Source: UBA1672 sp050633505 (lineage in GTDB: Bacteria; Pseudomonadota; Alphaproteobacteria; Micavibrionales; Micavibrionaceae). Taken from it: a DNA stretch of 64,000 nucleotides. Below are positions 36,738 through 45,661 of the stretch, one piece after another. Where the stretch lies: positions 62,001-126,000 of the forward strand of contig JBOEGQ010000005.1 of NCBI GenBank assembly GCA_050633505.1. Direction: 5' to 3'. Below the pieces are notes generated by a model, which was not told the DNA's origin, made no database searches, and was given only the letters and a program-made list of their open reading frames with translations. Made by a program: the position numbers and the translations under genes. The first letter of the stretch is position 1. Every line of letters starts with the position of its first letter.

Positions 36738-38105
36738 ATGAGCGGCTTTAAAAATAGATTTAAAATAGTTTTTATTTCGTTTCTCCTGACCGTAGTGTTT
36801 TTTATAGAACATGCGTATGCACAGCGTGCGCCCTTAACCCTTATCCGTGATACAGAAATTGAAACAACCCTGCATGCTTGGGGCATGCCTGTGTTTAAGG
36901 CGGCGGGGCTTGATCCGGCGGCAGTAAATATCATTTTGGTACAAAGTGATCAGGTCAACGCGTTTGTTGCCGGTGGTTCTAATATTTTCTTTTATACAGG
37001 CCTTATTTCGAAAACAGAAACCCCAGGTGAATTGATTGGGGTCTTGGCACATGAAACAGGTCACATTGCAGGTGGGCATTTAATCCGGGCGCGTGAGGCG
37101 CTTGAGCGTGCATCGTATGAAAGTATTATCGGCACGTTGTTAGGCGTAGGTGCAGCGATTGCAAGCGGTGATCCGAATGCCGCGGCCGCAGTTAGTTTGG
37201 GATCAACATCTATTGCACAACGTACTTTCCTTGCGCATAGCCGCGTTCATGAATCCAGTGCGGATCAGGCGGCTTTAACCTTCTTGGAAAGGGCGAAAAT
37301 CAACCCGGATGGTCTGGTAAGCTTTATGGATAAGCTGAAAGCAGAGACCTATGTGCCCGAAGATCAGCAGAGTGAATATGTACGCACGCACCCGCTTGTC
37401 GATAATCGGGTAGAGGCACTGAAAACGCGTGTGTCAGAATCTGCGTATACGGGGCAAGGCTATCCCAAAGCATGGAACGCCCAGCATCAACGTATGAAGG
37501 CAAAATTGATCGGTTTTATTCATCCTGAACAAATCCAATGGGTTTATGATGATAAGGACGTGTCAGTTCCTGCGCAATATGCACGTGCAATTGGGGCATA
37601 TCGACAAAACCGGATTGAAGAGGCGTTAAAACGCATTGATGACCTGTTACAGCAGGAACCTAAAAACCCATATTTTTTCGAGTTAAAGGGACAGATGCTG
37701 GTTGAATTTGGACGCGTTGAAGAGGCTGTGCCATATTATGAGCGCGCCGTATCTATCTTACCTGAATCATCCTTGTTCCGCATTGCTTTGGCGCATGCAC
37801 TTATTGAGGGGGCGGGGCAATCCGGGCAAGAATCTTTGAAAGAAGCCATTGATCACCTCGAACGTGCGCTGCAGGATGAGCCACGCTCATCACGGGTTCA
37901 TCGTTTGCTTGCAACGGCATATGGCCGAGTTGGTAAAGCAAACAGAGCGAAGCTGCATCTGGCAGAAGAGGCCGTATTACAACGTCGTTTTCCATACGCA
38001 AAGCAGCATGCCCAAGCCATTATCAATGCCGAAGAAGAGGGCAGTTCTCTTTGGATTAAGGCGAAAGATATTATTTCTTTTATTGAAACGATGAAAAAGG
38101 GGTGA
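36738..38105 (+). CDS. BepA/YfgC-like periplasmic M48 metalloprotease with TPR domain
   Basis: A secreted zinc metalloprotease. A signal peptide covers about residues 1-28. The catalytic HETGH (105-109) followed by a glycine-rich GGH segment, and the downstream HESSADQAAL that supplies the third zinc ligand, define family M48. The C-terminal ~200 residues form TPR repeats (several ERAL/ERAV helical pairs). BepA assists or degrades outer-membrane proteins such as LptD. The DsbA-like genes that follow support a shared envelope-quality-control theme, since LptD needs disulfides. Confidence 0.88.
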   Translation: MSGFKNRFKIVFISFLLTVVFFIEHAYAQRAPLTLIRDTEIETTLHAWGMPVFKAAGLDPAAVNIILVQSDQVNAFVAGGSNIFFYTGLISKTETPGELIGVLAHETGHIAGGHLIRAREALERASYESIIGTLLGVGAAIASGDPNAAAAVSLGSTSIAQRTFLAHSRVHESSADQAALTFLERAKINPDGLVSFMDKLKAETYVPEDQQSEYVRTHPLVDNRVEALKTRVSESAYTGQGYPKAWNAQHQRMKAKLIGFIHPEQIQWVYDDKDVSVPAQYARAIGAYRQNRIEEALKRIDDLLQQEPKNPYFFELKGQMLVEFGRVEEAVPYYERAVSILPESSLFRIALAHALIEGAGQSGQESLKEAIDHLERALQDEPRSSRVHRLLATAYGRVGKANRAKLHLAEEAVLQRRFPYAKQHAQAIINAEEEGSSLWIKAKDIISFIETMKKG

Positions 38106-38166
38106 CTTTTTCATCAAACTGAACGAATAATAATAGTGTACACCAGATATATAAGGAGTTTGAAAT

Positions 38167-38940
38167 TTGAAACACGGTATTAGAAATTGGAAATTTGCTG
38201 TTTTGGCTGCTGGAACATGTGCGATGGCTTTGGTCGGTTCAGCCAATCTTGCTAAGGCGGAAAGCTTTACACCGGAACAAAAACAAGAATTACAGGAGAT
38301 TTTTAAAGAGTTCCTTTATGAGAACCCTGAAATTATTTTAGAGGCCGTTGATCGTTTCCGCGCAAATCAGGAAAAGAAAAGCCGTCAAAGCGCGCAGGAA
38401 AACCTCGAACAATATAAAGAATATTTTGCGCAATCTGATTTGCCAATGGCCGGAAATCCGGATGGCGATGTGACAATCGTTGAATTCTTTGATTACAATT
38501 GTGGCTATTGTCGTAAAGCTTTTGCCGATCTTGTGAAGCTGATTGAAGAAGACAGCAATGTACGTGTTGTATTTCAGGAAATGCCGATCCTAAGTCCGGC
38601 ATCAAGAAAAATGGCGATGATTTCTTTGGCAGCACATCAGCAAGGCAAATATTTTGAAATGCATAAGGCGCTTATGGATTATAAGGGTAATCAAGGCGAT
38701 GAGGCGTTCTATAAAGTTGCAGAAGGTCTTGGTCTGGATGTTGAAAAGCTAAAGGCAGATGTTGAATCTCCTGCGATGGCCGCGAATATTAAGAAGTTTC
38801 TTGAGCGCGGACAGTCTCTTGGTATCCGTGGAACCCCTGGTTTTGTTGTCGGCGACAAGGTTTTCCCTGGCTATATCGGCCTGAAGGGTCTTCGTGACGC
38901 TGTTGCAACTGCTAGGAAAGCAGCTGAAAAAGCGGAATAA
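38167..38940 (+). CDS. DsbA family thiol:disulfide protein, Com1/DsbA-like
   Basis: A periplasmic thioredoxin-fold protein. It starts at TTG 38167 with an AAGGAG site at good spacing. The signal peptide covers about residues 1-31; a helical lead segment (32-95) precedes the DsbA domain. The active site is C112-G-Y-C115, with a cis-proline in RGTPGF. The long helical N-terminus is like that of the Com1/ScsC-type proteins, which oligomerise and may act as isomerase rather than pure oxidase. It is followed by a second, anchored DsbA-like gene. Confidence 0.85.
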   Translation: MKHGIRNWKFAVLAAGTCAMALVGSANLAKAESFTPEQKQELQEIFKEFLYENPEIILEAVDRFRANQEKKSRQSAQENLEQYKEYFAQSDLPMAGNPDGDVTIVEFFDYNCGYCRKAFADLVKLIEEDSNVRVVFQEMPILSPASRKMAMISLAAHQQGKYFEMHKALMDYKGNQGDEAFYKVAEGLGLDVEKLKADVESPAMAANIKKFLERGQSLGIRGTPGFVVGDKVFPGYIGLKGLRDAVATARKAAEKAE

Positions 38941-38980
38941 TATAGTCGTTTTTTATAGTTGATAATTCGAAAGTCTGCAG

Positions 38981-39595
38981 ATGACCAATACGCATAAGAT
39001 CTTACTGCTTTGTATTATCTTTGCATGTTCCTATTTTGGATATGCCGTGTGGCAGCTCAAACAGGAATTGCATGGTGTTTATCGTGTCGATGATAAATAT
39101 GTGTATGGTCCTGCAGATGCGGATTTAGTCGTTGTTGATTTCAATAAATATGCGTGTGATGCGTGTCGGACATTGCATCCGATCATTATGGAGGCAATAA
39201 AGCGTGATGGTAAGGTGCGTTACATTCCGCGTATTGTAACGTTTGGAAAAACTTGGTTCGAAACGCTATCTGCGGCGGTTTATGCGGCGGGTGAGCAAGG
39301 CAAGTTTCTTGAGATGCACAATACCTTGTACGATAATTGGCCTGTGCGTGATCATGATACGCTATTCCTACATGCCAAGCGTATTGGTCTGGATATTGAA
39401 AAATTAACGCGTGATATGTCCAACCCCGAGCTGCGTGAGCGCGCGCGCGAAGATCAGCTTTACTTTGAGGCATGGGCACTTGGTCGCACGCCGGCACTTT
39501 TGGTTGGTGAGGGGAAGACGATTTATATTTACGATCCTGAAAAAGGCCTTCCTACAGTTGATGATATACTGGAAAAGTTTAATCAAGTGCGATAG
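38981..39595 (+). CDS. Membrane-anchored DsbA-like thioredoxin-fold protein
   Basis: A 204-residue protein with one N-terminal membrane segment (about residues 6-24) and a DsbA-type domain. The redox motif is C59-D-A-C62 and the cis-proline lies in GRTPALLVG. The CDAC pair differs from the CPHC of classical DsbA, so its redox potential and role are uncertain. It follows the other DsbA-like gene by 40 bases and is probably co-expressed; the pair may work as oxidase and isomerase. Confidence 0.8.
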   Translation: MTNTHKILLLCIIFACSYFGYAVWQLKQELHGVYRVDDKYVYGPADADLVVVDFNKYACDACRTLHPIIMEAIKRDGKVRYIPRIVTFGKTWFETLSAAVYAAGEQGKFLEMHNTLYDNWPVRDHDTLFLHAKRIGLDIEKLTRDMSNPELRERAREDQLYFEAWALGRTPALLVGEGKTIYIYDPEKGLPTVDDILEKFNQVR

Positions 39596-39616
39596 ATGGT
39601 GTGTGGGCGATAAGAG

Positions 39617-40051
39617 ATGAAAAAAATTCTAATTCTAAATGGTCCGAATCTGAATATGCTGGGATTAAGAGAGCCGGAGATTTATGGTTCTCAAACGTTA
39701 CAGGATATAGAAGATTTATGTTTTGAACGGGCGCACCATTTTGATATGAAAATTGATTTCCGCCAGTCCAATCATGAAGGAGAGCTTGTTGATTGGATAC
39801 AAGAGGCGCGTGGGGTCTTTGATGGCATGATTATTAATGCTGCGGCCTATACGCATACGTCTGTTGCGATACATGATGCACTTAAATTGTTGGATCTTCC
39901 GATTATTGAGGTGCATATATCCAATCCGAAAGAGCGCGAGGCGTTTCGACATTTTTCATATGTGGAACCTGCGGCAGCCGCGGTTTTCGCGGGGCATGGT
40001 GCACAAAGCTATAATATGGCGATTGAAAAACTCTCAGAAGTTTTACGATAA
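39617..40051 (+). CDS. aroQ: 3-dehydroquinate dehydratase, type II
   Basis: AroQ performs the third step of the shikimate pathway. The 144-residue protein has the family hallmarks GPNLNMLGLREPEIYG near the N-terminus, the RQSNHEGELVDWI segment, NAAAYTHTSVA and the EVHISNP motif. It stands directly before accB-accC, a gene order common in Alphaproteobacteria. Confidence 0.96.
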   Translation: MKKILILNGPNLNMLGLREPEIYGSQTLQDIEDLCFERAHHFDMKIDFRQSNHEGELVDWIQEARGVFDGMIINAAAYTHTSVAIHDALKLLDLPIIEVHISNPKEREAFRHFSYVEPAAAAVFAGHGAQSYNMAIEKLSEVLR

Positions 40052-40065
40052 AAACACGCTATGCT

Positions 40066-40094
40066 TTGACAACGGGCTCTAAGTTTTGTATTCA
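40066..40094 (+). promoter_or_regulatory. Candidate sigma70-type promoter of accBC
   Basis: A perfect TTGACA (40066-40071) is followed after 17 bases by TATTCA (40089-40094), 47 bases upstream of the accB start. The -10 element is weak, so this is only a candidate. Confidence 0.35.
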
Positions 40095-40140
40095 GATGTC
40101 TTTGGACATAGATACACAAATAAAGAAATAAGATTAATCC

Positions 40141-40593
40141 ATGAAAATTAATGCTGATGCGATCAGGGAACTCGCTGATCTTCTAAACGAAACGGGTCTC
40201 ACAGAAATTGAAGTGGTCGATGGTGAAGAATCGATCCGTGTTAACAAAGGCGGAACTGTTATTGCCGGCGCTGGTGTTGCACCGGCTGTTATGGCGTCTG
40301 ATCCTGCTGTGCCACAAAAGGCAAGTATGGATGCACCGACAGGGGTTGCGTCTTCTCATCCTGGGGCGGTTAAGTCGCCAATGGTTGGTACTGCTTATAC
40401 CCAGCCTGAGCCGGGTGCGCCTGTTTTTGTTAAGAAGGGCGATAATGTTAATGCCGGTGATACACTTGTAATCATTGAGGCGATGAAGGTTATGAACCCG
40501 ATTAAAGCCGAGAAAGCAGGAACTGTAACGCAGGTTCTGGTTGAGAATGGTCAGCCGGTTGAATTTGGCGACGTATTGATGGTTATTGAATAA
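40141..40593 (+). CDS. accB: Biotin carboxyl carrier protein of acetyl-CoA carboxylase
   Basis: AccB carries the biotin that moves carboxyl groups in the first step of fatty acid synthesis. The C-terminal lipoyl-like domain holds the biotinylation motif EAMKVMN, with Lys as the attachment site. A Pro/Ala-rich linker precedes it, and the N-terminal helix is typical. The 150-residue length fits. It lies 18 bases before accC. Confidence 0.96.
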   Translation: MKINADAIRELADLLNETGLTEIEVVDGEESIRVNKGGTVIAGAGVAPAVMASDPAVPQKASMDAPTGVASSHPGAVKSPMVGTAYTQPEPGAPVFVKKGDNVNAGDTLVIIEAMKVMNPIKAEKAGTVTQVLVENGQPVEFGDVLMVIE

Positions 40594-40611
40594 TACGGAT
40601 AATAAAGTCTT

Positions 40612-41970
40612 ATGTTTAAAAAAGTTCTGATTGCCAATCGCGGTGAAATTGCCCTTCGTATTATTCGCGCATGTCGCGAAATGGGGATTGAAACAGTTGT
40701 TGTTCACTCCACTGCGGATGCTAGCTCTATGGCAGTGCGTCTTGCTGATGAATCTGTTTGTATTGGTCCGCCGGCTGGTAAGGATAGTTATCTTAACATT
40801 CCTTCGATTCTAACAGCTGCGGCGATTACAGGTGCGGATGCTATTCACCCCGGATATGGATTCTTATCTGAAAATGCACAATTCGCACAGATGGTGGTTG
40901 AGCATGGCTTTACTTTCATTGGTCCGTCGGCTGAACTTATCGAAAAGATGGGTGATAAGGTCATGGCAAAGCAAACCGTACAGGAACTTGGTTTGCCGGT
41001 TGTTCCCGGTTCTGAAGGCGGTGTAGAAAGCGCCGAAGATGGCTTGCAGACATCCATCGATATGGGCTTTCCTGTTTTGATTAAGGCGGCAAGTGGCGGC
41101 GGCGGAAAAGGGATGCAGGTTGTTCGTGAGGCTGGTGAATTTGTTGAGGCCTATAATACGGCAAGGCGTGAGGCCAAGGCCAACTTTGGCGATGATACGG
41201 TCTATATTGAGAAATACCTTGAAAACCCACGCCATATTGAAATTCAAGTCTTTGGTGACATGCATGGTAATGCCATCCATTTGGGAGAGCGTGATTGCTC
41301 TATCCAACGTCGCCATCAGAAGTTGGTTGAAGAGGGGCCATCCCCTGTTTTGCCTGAAGACCAGCGTGAGAAAATCGGCGCATTGGCAGCTGAGACAACA
41401 AAACAGCTTGGTTTTCTTGGCGCGGGGACGATTGAATTCCTGTATGAAAATGGCGAATTCTACTTCATGGAAATGAATACACGTATTCAAGTGGAACATC
41501 CCGTTACCGAGATGATTACAGGCATTGATTTGATTGCCGAACAGATTCGTGTGGCTGCCGGATTGCCTTTAACGATCTGTAAGAATGGTTTCCGTTTCCG
41601 TGGACATGCGATCGAAATTCGTATTAATGCAGAAGATCCTGATACCTTTGTCCCTTCACCGGGAACAATTACACAGTTTCATGCACCGGGTGGTCTTGGC
41701 GTGCGTTTTGATAGCGCAATCTATACCGGATACTCCATTCCACCTTATTACGATTCCATGATTGGGAAGCTGATTGTGCATGGTCGTAATCGTGAAGAGT
41801 GTATCAACCGTTTGCAAAGAGCCATTCGCGAGACAGTGGTTGAAGGCGTGAAAACGACGTTGCCGCTTCATGAGTGGATCTTGAAACAGCCTGAATTTAT
41901 ATCAGGTGAATATACGATTCAGTGGCTTGAAAGAAAACTGGAAGAGAAAAACGGAGGTGACACTGAATGA
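40612..41970 (+). CDS. accC: Biotin carboxylase of acetyl-CoA carboxylase
   Basis: AccC carboxylates biotin on AccB using ATP and bicarbonate. The sequence shows the N-terminal KVLIANRGEIALRI, the ATP-grasp glycine loop ASGGGGKGM, the HIEIQVFGD segment and the MNTRIQVEHPVTE motif. The length of 452 residues is standard. Its stop overlaps the start of the next gene, an FMN reductase. Confidence 0.97.
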   Translation: MFKKVLIANRGEIALRIIRACREMGIETVVVHSTADASSMAVRLADESVCIGPPAGKDSYLNIPSILTAAAITGADAIHPGYGFLSENAQFAQMVVEHGFTFIGPSAELIEKMGDKVMAKQTVQELGLPVVPGSEGGVESAEDGLQTSIDMGFPVLIKAASGGGGKGMQVVREAGEFVEAYNTARREAKANFGDDTVYIEKYLENPRHIEIQVFGDMHGNAIHLGERDCSIQRRHQKLVEEGPSPVLPEDQREKIGALAAETTKQLGFLGAGTIEFLYENGEFYFMEMNTRIQVEHPVTEMITGIDLIAEQIRVAAGLPLTICKNGFRFRGHAIEIRINAEDPDTFVPSPGTITQFHAPGGLGVRFDSAIYTGYSIPPYYDSMIGKLIVHGRNREECINRLQRAIRETVVEGVKTTLPLHEWILKQPEFISGEYTIQWLERKLEEKNGGDTE

Positions 41971-42581
41971 TGAATTTTGTCATTATTTCAGGTTCTCACC
42001 AAGCAGGCTCTCAATCTTTAAAAGTATCAAAATGGTTATCTGATTATCTGGTTTCCAAGGGGTATGGTGCTGATATCATTGACCTGGGTGGTGATCCACT
42101 ACCGTTATGGACCAGTGATGCATGGAAAGCGGACTCAGAGCTTGCCACACACATATCCCCTTATCTACAAAAGGTGGAAAATGCCGATGGCCTGATTTTG
42201 GTTGCACCGGAATGGGCGGGTATGGCACCGGCGGCATTAAAGAATTTCTTACTTTATATCGGGTCGAAGCATGCGGCGCATAAACCGGCGATGATTGTTG
42301 GGGTTTCATCCGGGCGTGGTGGTACCTATCCGATTTCTGAATTACGGATGAGCGGATATAAAAACAATCGCCTTGTCTATATTCCCGATCATTTGATTGT
42401 GCAGGATGTGAATCAAGTCATGAATGATCCTGATTTGGAAAATGGTAGTAAAGCAGATTTATATATCAAGAATCGCTCTGCACATTCTTTAGACGTACTT
42501 GCGGCCTATGCAAAGGCGATGACAGCAATGCGTGAAGGTGAAGAAGCCTTGATTCATAAAGAGTATCCCTTTGGAATGTAG
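41967..42581 (+). CDS. NADPH-dependent FMN reductase-like flavoprotein
   Basis: A 204-residue flavodoxin-like protein. The N-terminus carries the flavin phosphate loop (ISGSHQAGSQS) and the middle an APEWAGMAPAALKNF segment that matches the (P)EYN..P..LKN motif of NAD(P)H:FMN reductases. It starts within the stop of accC, which suggests co-translation. The physiological acceptor is not known. Confidence 0.8.
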   Translation: MMNFVIISGSHQAGSQSLKVSKWLSDYLVSKGYGADIIDLGGDPLPLWTSDAWKADSELATHISPYLQKVENADGLILVAPEWAGMAPAALKNFLLYIGSKHAAHKPAMIVGVSSGRGGTYPISELRMSGYKNNRLVYIPDHLIVQDVNQVMNDPDLENGSKADLYIKNRSAHSLDVLAAYAKAMTAMREGEEALIHKEYPFGM

Positions 42582-42616
42582 TGGCATCTGCCTTACTTAT
42601 TCTTCATAATTAACCC

Positions 42617-43285
42617 ATGCAGATTGTTTTAACATCCGAAATTTTATTGGCGGCCTATGCGCAAGGAATTTTTCCAATGGCGGATAGTGCAGATAGCCAA
42701 GATGTTCATTGGTATTGCCCGGAAAATCGAGGGCAGCTATCTATTACAGAAATGCATATTCCGCGTCGTTTGCGTAAAACGGTTCGCCAGATGAAAATAT
42801 CGGGGGAGCCTTATGAAATCCGTATTAACCATGATTTTAGAGCCGTGATTAATGCATGTGCGCAAGAAACAAATACACGTAGTGAAACGTGGATTAATGA
42901 CAAGATCATAGATGCGTATTGTCAGCTGCATATAAAAGGATACGCGCATAGTGTTGAGTGTTGGCAAGAAGGGGGGCTTGTTGGTGGTCTATATGGTATC
43001 TCTATCGGTGCGGCCTTCTTTGGTGAGAGCATGTTTTCGGTATCGCGTGATACCAGTAAGGTGTGTTTGGTGCATTTGGTCGCACGACTGAATACCATGG
43101 GGTATAAGGTCTTAGATACGCAATTCACCAATGACCATTTACAGCAATTCGGTGTGTATGAGATTCCTCATCAGGAGTATATTACGCAACTTGAACCGAT
43201 CTTATCCATGCCATGTGTGTTTGATTCTAAGGTGGAGGATGAGCGGGATATGGTGCGTGCGTACTTAACCGGGAATAAAGGGTAG
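42617..43285 (+). CDS. aat: Leucyl/phenylalanyl-tRNA--protein transferase
   Basis: Aat adds Leu or Phe to proteins with N-terminal Arg or Lys and so marks them for ClpS/ClpAP degradation. It begins with the characteristic LLAAYAQGIFPMAD, has the WYCPENRG segment and, near the C-terminus, GGLYGISIGAAFFGESMFS, the most conserved part of the family. The length of 222 residues is normal. clpA is present 4 kb downstream. Confidence 0.95.
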   Translation: MQIVLTSEILLAAYAQGIFPMADSADSQDVHWYCPENRGQLSITEMHIPRRLRKTVRQMKISGEPYEIRINHDFRAVINACAQETNTRSETWINDKIIDAYCQLHIKGYAHSVECWQEGGLVGGLYGISIGAAFFGESMFSVSRDTSKVCLVHLVARLNTMGYKVLDTQFTNDHLQQFGVYEIPHQEYITQLEPILSMPCVFDSKVEDERDMVRAYLTGNKG

Positions 43286-43290
43286 AGGGA

Positions 43291-43788
43291 TTATTCCTCT
43301 AACATGTCACCGTGGTTTTGTATGGTTTCTTCGCTTTGTTCCGGGATATCTTCTGTGCCTTCAGGGGCAGTTTCGCCTTCACTGAAATCCAGGCACTCAA
43401 TAACCCATACATCATAGATTGGGTGATCCATCGCCGATAATCCGGGGGAAGATGAAAACATCCAGCCACTAAAGACCCAGTCGGATTTATCATTTGTATC
43501 CACTTCCCAAATTTGTAGGAACGCCGCGGATTCTGGCTCATCAATTGGGGATGATTTCTGGCAATTTTGTACGCGCATATACAGCGATCCGAATTTTAAG
43601 GTGCTGCCGACCTTTGCTTCAAAGGTCATCGTGCGCGCCGTTGCCTTATCCAGGGATTGCAGCTTTACACGTGGATACTCGGTCATTTCGCGCGCAGCAT
43701 GACTGGTCATGGGTAGGACCACCATGGCAAGGCAAGATAACGCGCCGTATTTTATGGAATCGCGGATTGCCTTATTCATCTTTGTCAT
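43291..43788 (-). CDS. DUF2155 domain-containing secreted protein
   Basis: A protein of the DUF2155 family, common in Alphaproteobacteria and often beside aat, mlaD and the complex I subunit gene, as here. It has a signal peptide (about residues 1-31), the core segment from RVKLQSLDKATART through FSGWMFSSSPGLSAMDHPIYDVWVIEC, and an acidic Glu-rich tail. Function unknown; periplasmic location is inferred. Its start overlaps the end of mlaD by 17 bases. Confidence 0.85.
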   Translation of the reverse strand: MTKMNKAIRDSIKYGALSCLAMVVLPMTSHAAREMTEYPRVKLQSLDKATARTMTFEAKVGSTLKFGSLYMRVQNCQKSSPIDEPESAAFLQIWEVDTNDKSDWVFSGWMFSSSPGLSAMDHPIYDVWVIECLDFSEGETAPEGTEDIPEQSEETIQNHGDMLEE

Positions 43789-44227
43789 TTTGCATGCTGA
43801 ATATGAATTGACCTAGAAGCTGTTCCAGATTCTGCGGTGCTTGCGTATATTGAATACGTTCACCCGCACCAAGCATTTCTTCATCTGCGCCTGGCTCTAA
43901 TGCAAGATATTGCCCGCCCAACAGGCTTTCGCTACTGATGAGGGCTGCTGTATCTGTCGGCAGATGATATCCGTTACGGATGTGCAAATGAACACGCGCC
44001 AGATAAGTGTCTTGTAATAGTTCCACATTTGAAACAGATCCGACTTTAACGCCGCTGATCTGAACAGAGTCACCGGGTTTAAGTCCGCCGACACTTGAAA
44101 AGTCCGCGATGACATTATATCCGTCGCTCGCTCCGATATCGGCAGTTTTAATGCTGTAATTCAGGAAAAGTCCGGCTACCAGAATAACAAGGGCGCCAAT
44201 AATAGTTTCAATTGCACTGCGTTTCAT
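43772..44227 (-). CDS. mlaD: MlaD-type MCE-domain phospholipid transport protein
   Basis: MlaD is the membrane-anchored MCE hexamer of the Mla system, which moves phospholipids between the two membranes. There is one N-terminal membrane helix (ETIIGALVILVAGLFLNYS) followed by the MCE domain (VGGLKPGDSVQISGVKVGSV) and the SLLGGQYLALEPG motif. ATG at 44227 follows AAGGA. No mlaE or mlaF is adjacent, so the ABC transporter genes must be elsewhere. Confidence 0.88.
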   Translation of the reverse strand: MKRSAIETIIGALVILVAGLFLNYSIKTADIGASDGYNVIADFSSVGGLKPGDSVQISGVKVGSVSNVELLQDTYLARVHLHIRNGYHLPTDTAALISSESLLGGQYLALEPGADEEMLGAGERIQYTQAPQNLEQLLGQFIFSMQNDKDE

Positions 44228-44243
44228 AAATTTGTCCTTAAAA

Positions 44244-44639
44244 TTATTCTGATGGTGACCATGCTTCGTAATCACCGGTTGCTTTTTGTCGCTCACCATC
44301 TGAGAGAATATGTCCGGGTGGGCGATATGCGTGATTTGTACCAGTCATGTTTGGCTGGTGCGGTTGTTGCCAGTCACGGCGGTATGTTTCATCTGTTTCG
44401 TTGGGCACTGTGTTATGTTGATGATGAAGCCAGCCATGCCACTCGGGGGGGACAGCACTTGCGTCAGGTTTGCCTTTGTACATAACCCAACGGCGTGGGC
44501 GTTTATATCCCTTTCTGGCAGGTGCTTCGTAATATGTATTACCCCACTGGTCTGTTCCGACCTTCTTACCTCTGGATGTCATTGTGAACAAAGAGATATG
44601 AGCCGGTGACAAAACACCTAGAAAACTGAATAATCCCAT
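44244..44639 (-). CDS. NDUFA12-type NADH:ubiquinone oxidoreductase subunit
   Basis: An alphaproteobacterial homologue of the mitochondrial complex I accessory subunit NDUFA12 (B17.2). The 131-residue protein contains GTDQWGNTYYEA, RRWVMYKG, VPPEWHGWLHH, PHQPNMTGTNHAYRPPG and the terminal ATGDYEAWSP, all hallmarks of the family. The presence of this subunit is a strong pointer to Alphaproteobacteria. ATG at 44639 is chosen; the longer frame upstream is a chance extension. mlaD follows with 16 bases between. Confidence 0.93.
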   Translation of the reverse strand: MGLFSFLGVLSPAHISLFTMTSRGKKVGTDQWGNTYYEAPARKGYKRPRRWVMYKGKPDASAVPPEWHGWLHHQHNTVPNETDETYRRDWQQPHQPNMTGTNHAYRPPGHILSDGERQKATGDYEAWSPSE

Positions 44640-44728
44640 TTTTTGGGTCTTCCTTATTTTTATATATAGATCTATATTTTCGAGGCTGATTATGGCAGAG
44701 CTTTTATAAATCGAAAAGGGGAAAACGC

Positions 44729-45190
44729 ATGGATATAACAACAAAACTGAAAGAAGCTGGGTTTGACTTGCCACAGGTGGCTGCACCGGCGGCAAATTAT
44801 GTGCCATATGTTGTTTCCGGGAACATGGTCTATGTCTCAGGGCAGATCCCATTTCTAAATGGTGAGAAAATGCATTTGGGTCGCGTTGGTGAGGGTTTGA
44901 GCACCGAAGATGGTGTCAAGGCGGCCCAGGCATGTGCTCTTAATATTCTGGCGCAGGTCAATGATGCGGTTGGCGGTGATTGGTCTAAGGTTAAAAGATG
45001 TGTGAAGTTGGGCGGCTTTGTAAATTCGGTATCTGACTTTACCGATCAGCCAATTGTAATTAATGGTGCATCTAATCTGATTGCCGAGGTAATGGGAGAT
45101 GCGGGTAAACATGCGCGCTTCGCGGTGAGTGCACCATCTTTGCCTTTGGGTGTTGCAGTTGAAATTGATGCGGTTTTTGAGTTAGTCTAG
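44729..45190 (+). CDS. RidA family (YjgF/UK114) protein
   Basis: A 153-residue RidA-like protein that probably hydrolyses reactive enamine/imine intermediates. Family signs are YVSGQIPF, VGEGLSTEDGVKAAQACALNILA and the C-terminal GVAVEIDAVFEL. The longer RidA variant (about 150 rather than 130 residues) is frequent in Alphaproteobacteria. A good AAAAGGGG ribosome-binding site precedes ATG 44729. It is divergent from the ndufA12-type gene, with a shared 89-base promoter region. Confidence 0.9.
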   Translation: MDITTKLKEAGFDLPQVAAPAANYVPYVVSGNMVYVSGQIPFLNGEKMHLGRVGEGLSTEDGVKAAQACALNILAQVNDAVGGDWSKVKRCVKLGGFVNSVSDFTDQPIVINGASNLIAEVMGDAGKHARFAVSAPSLPLGVAVEIDAVFELV

Positions 45191-45225
45191 CTTTATCGCG
45201 TTTCGAAAACGAAAAGGAGAAAACG

Positions 45226-45657
45226 ATGAGTAAAGTATGTTGCCCTATTACAGGTGTAAATATTATCCGGTTCTTGGTAACGGTGATTGTCGGGTTTGTT
45301 TTCGTTTTCGGATTTGATTTTGTGTTTCATGCATTGTTGTTGGAAGATCAGTATAAAGAAACGGCGCATTTATGGCGTCCGCAAGAGACCATGGAGATGT
45401 TCTTTCCGGTGGCAATGGCTTCTCAACTTGCCTATGTGACGGCAATGGCGCTTGTTTTTACTCGAAATTATGAGGGGAAGGGGATTGGTGAGGGATTCCG
45501 TTTTGGTATTTTGATCGGAATTCTTATGGGGGTGGCGCAGTTTGGGATATATCCATATATGCCTATCCCACTTACACTTGCCTTGGCGTGGCTTGCAGGA
45601 ACTCTGGTTCAATGCACTGTCTTAGGCGTTATTTTCTCTCTGCTTTACCGGAAATAG
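45226..45657 (+). CDS. Small four-helix membrane protein
   Basis: A 143-residue protein with about four membrane segments and a cysteine pair at the N-terminus (VCCP). I do not recognise the family. It has a strong AAGGAG site and starts 35 bases after the ridA-type gene, so the two may be co-transcribed. It is convergent with the next gene. Confidence 0.65.
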   Translation: MSKVCCPITGVNIIRFLVTVIVGFVFVFGFDFVFHALLLEDQYKETAHLWRPQETMEMFFPVAMASQLAYVTAMALVFTRNYEGKGIGEGFRFGILIGILMGVAQFGIYPYMPIPLTLALAWLAGTLVQCTVLGVIFSLLYRK

Positions 45658-45661
45658 GACC

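Noticed and set aside
41093..41476. Plus-strand frame inside accC
   Set aside because: Alternate-frame shadow of a highly conserved gene.
44640..44852. 71-residue upstream extension of the NDUFA12-type gene
   Set aside because: It runs across the divergent promoter region and into the ridA-type gene; family members start at the downstream ATG.
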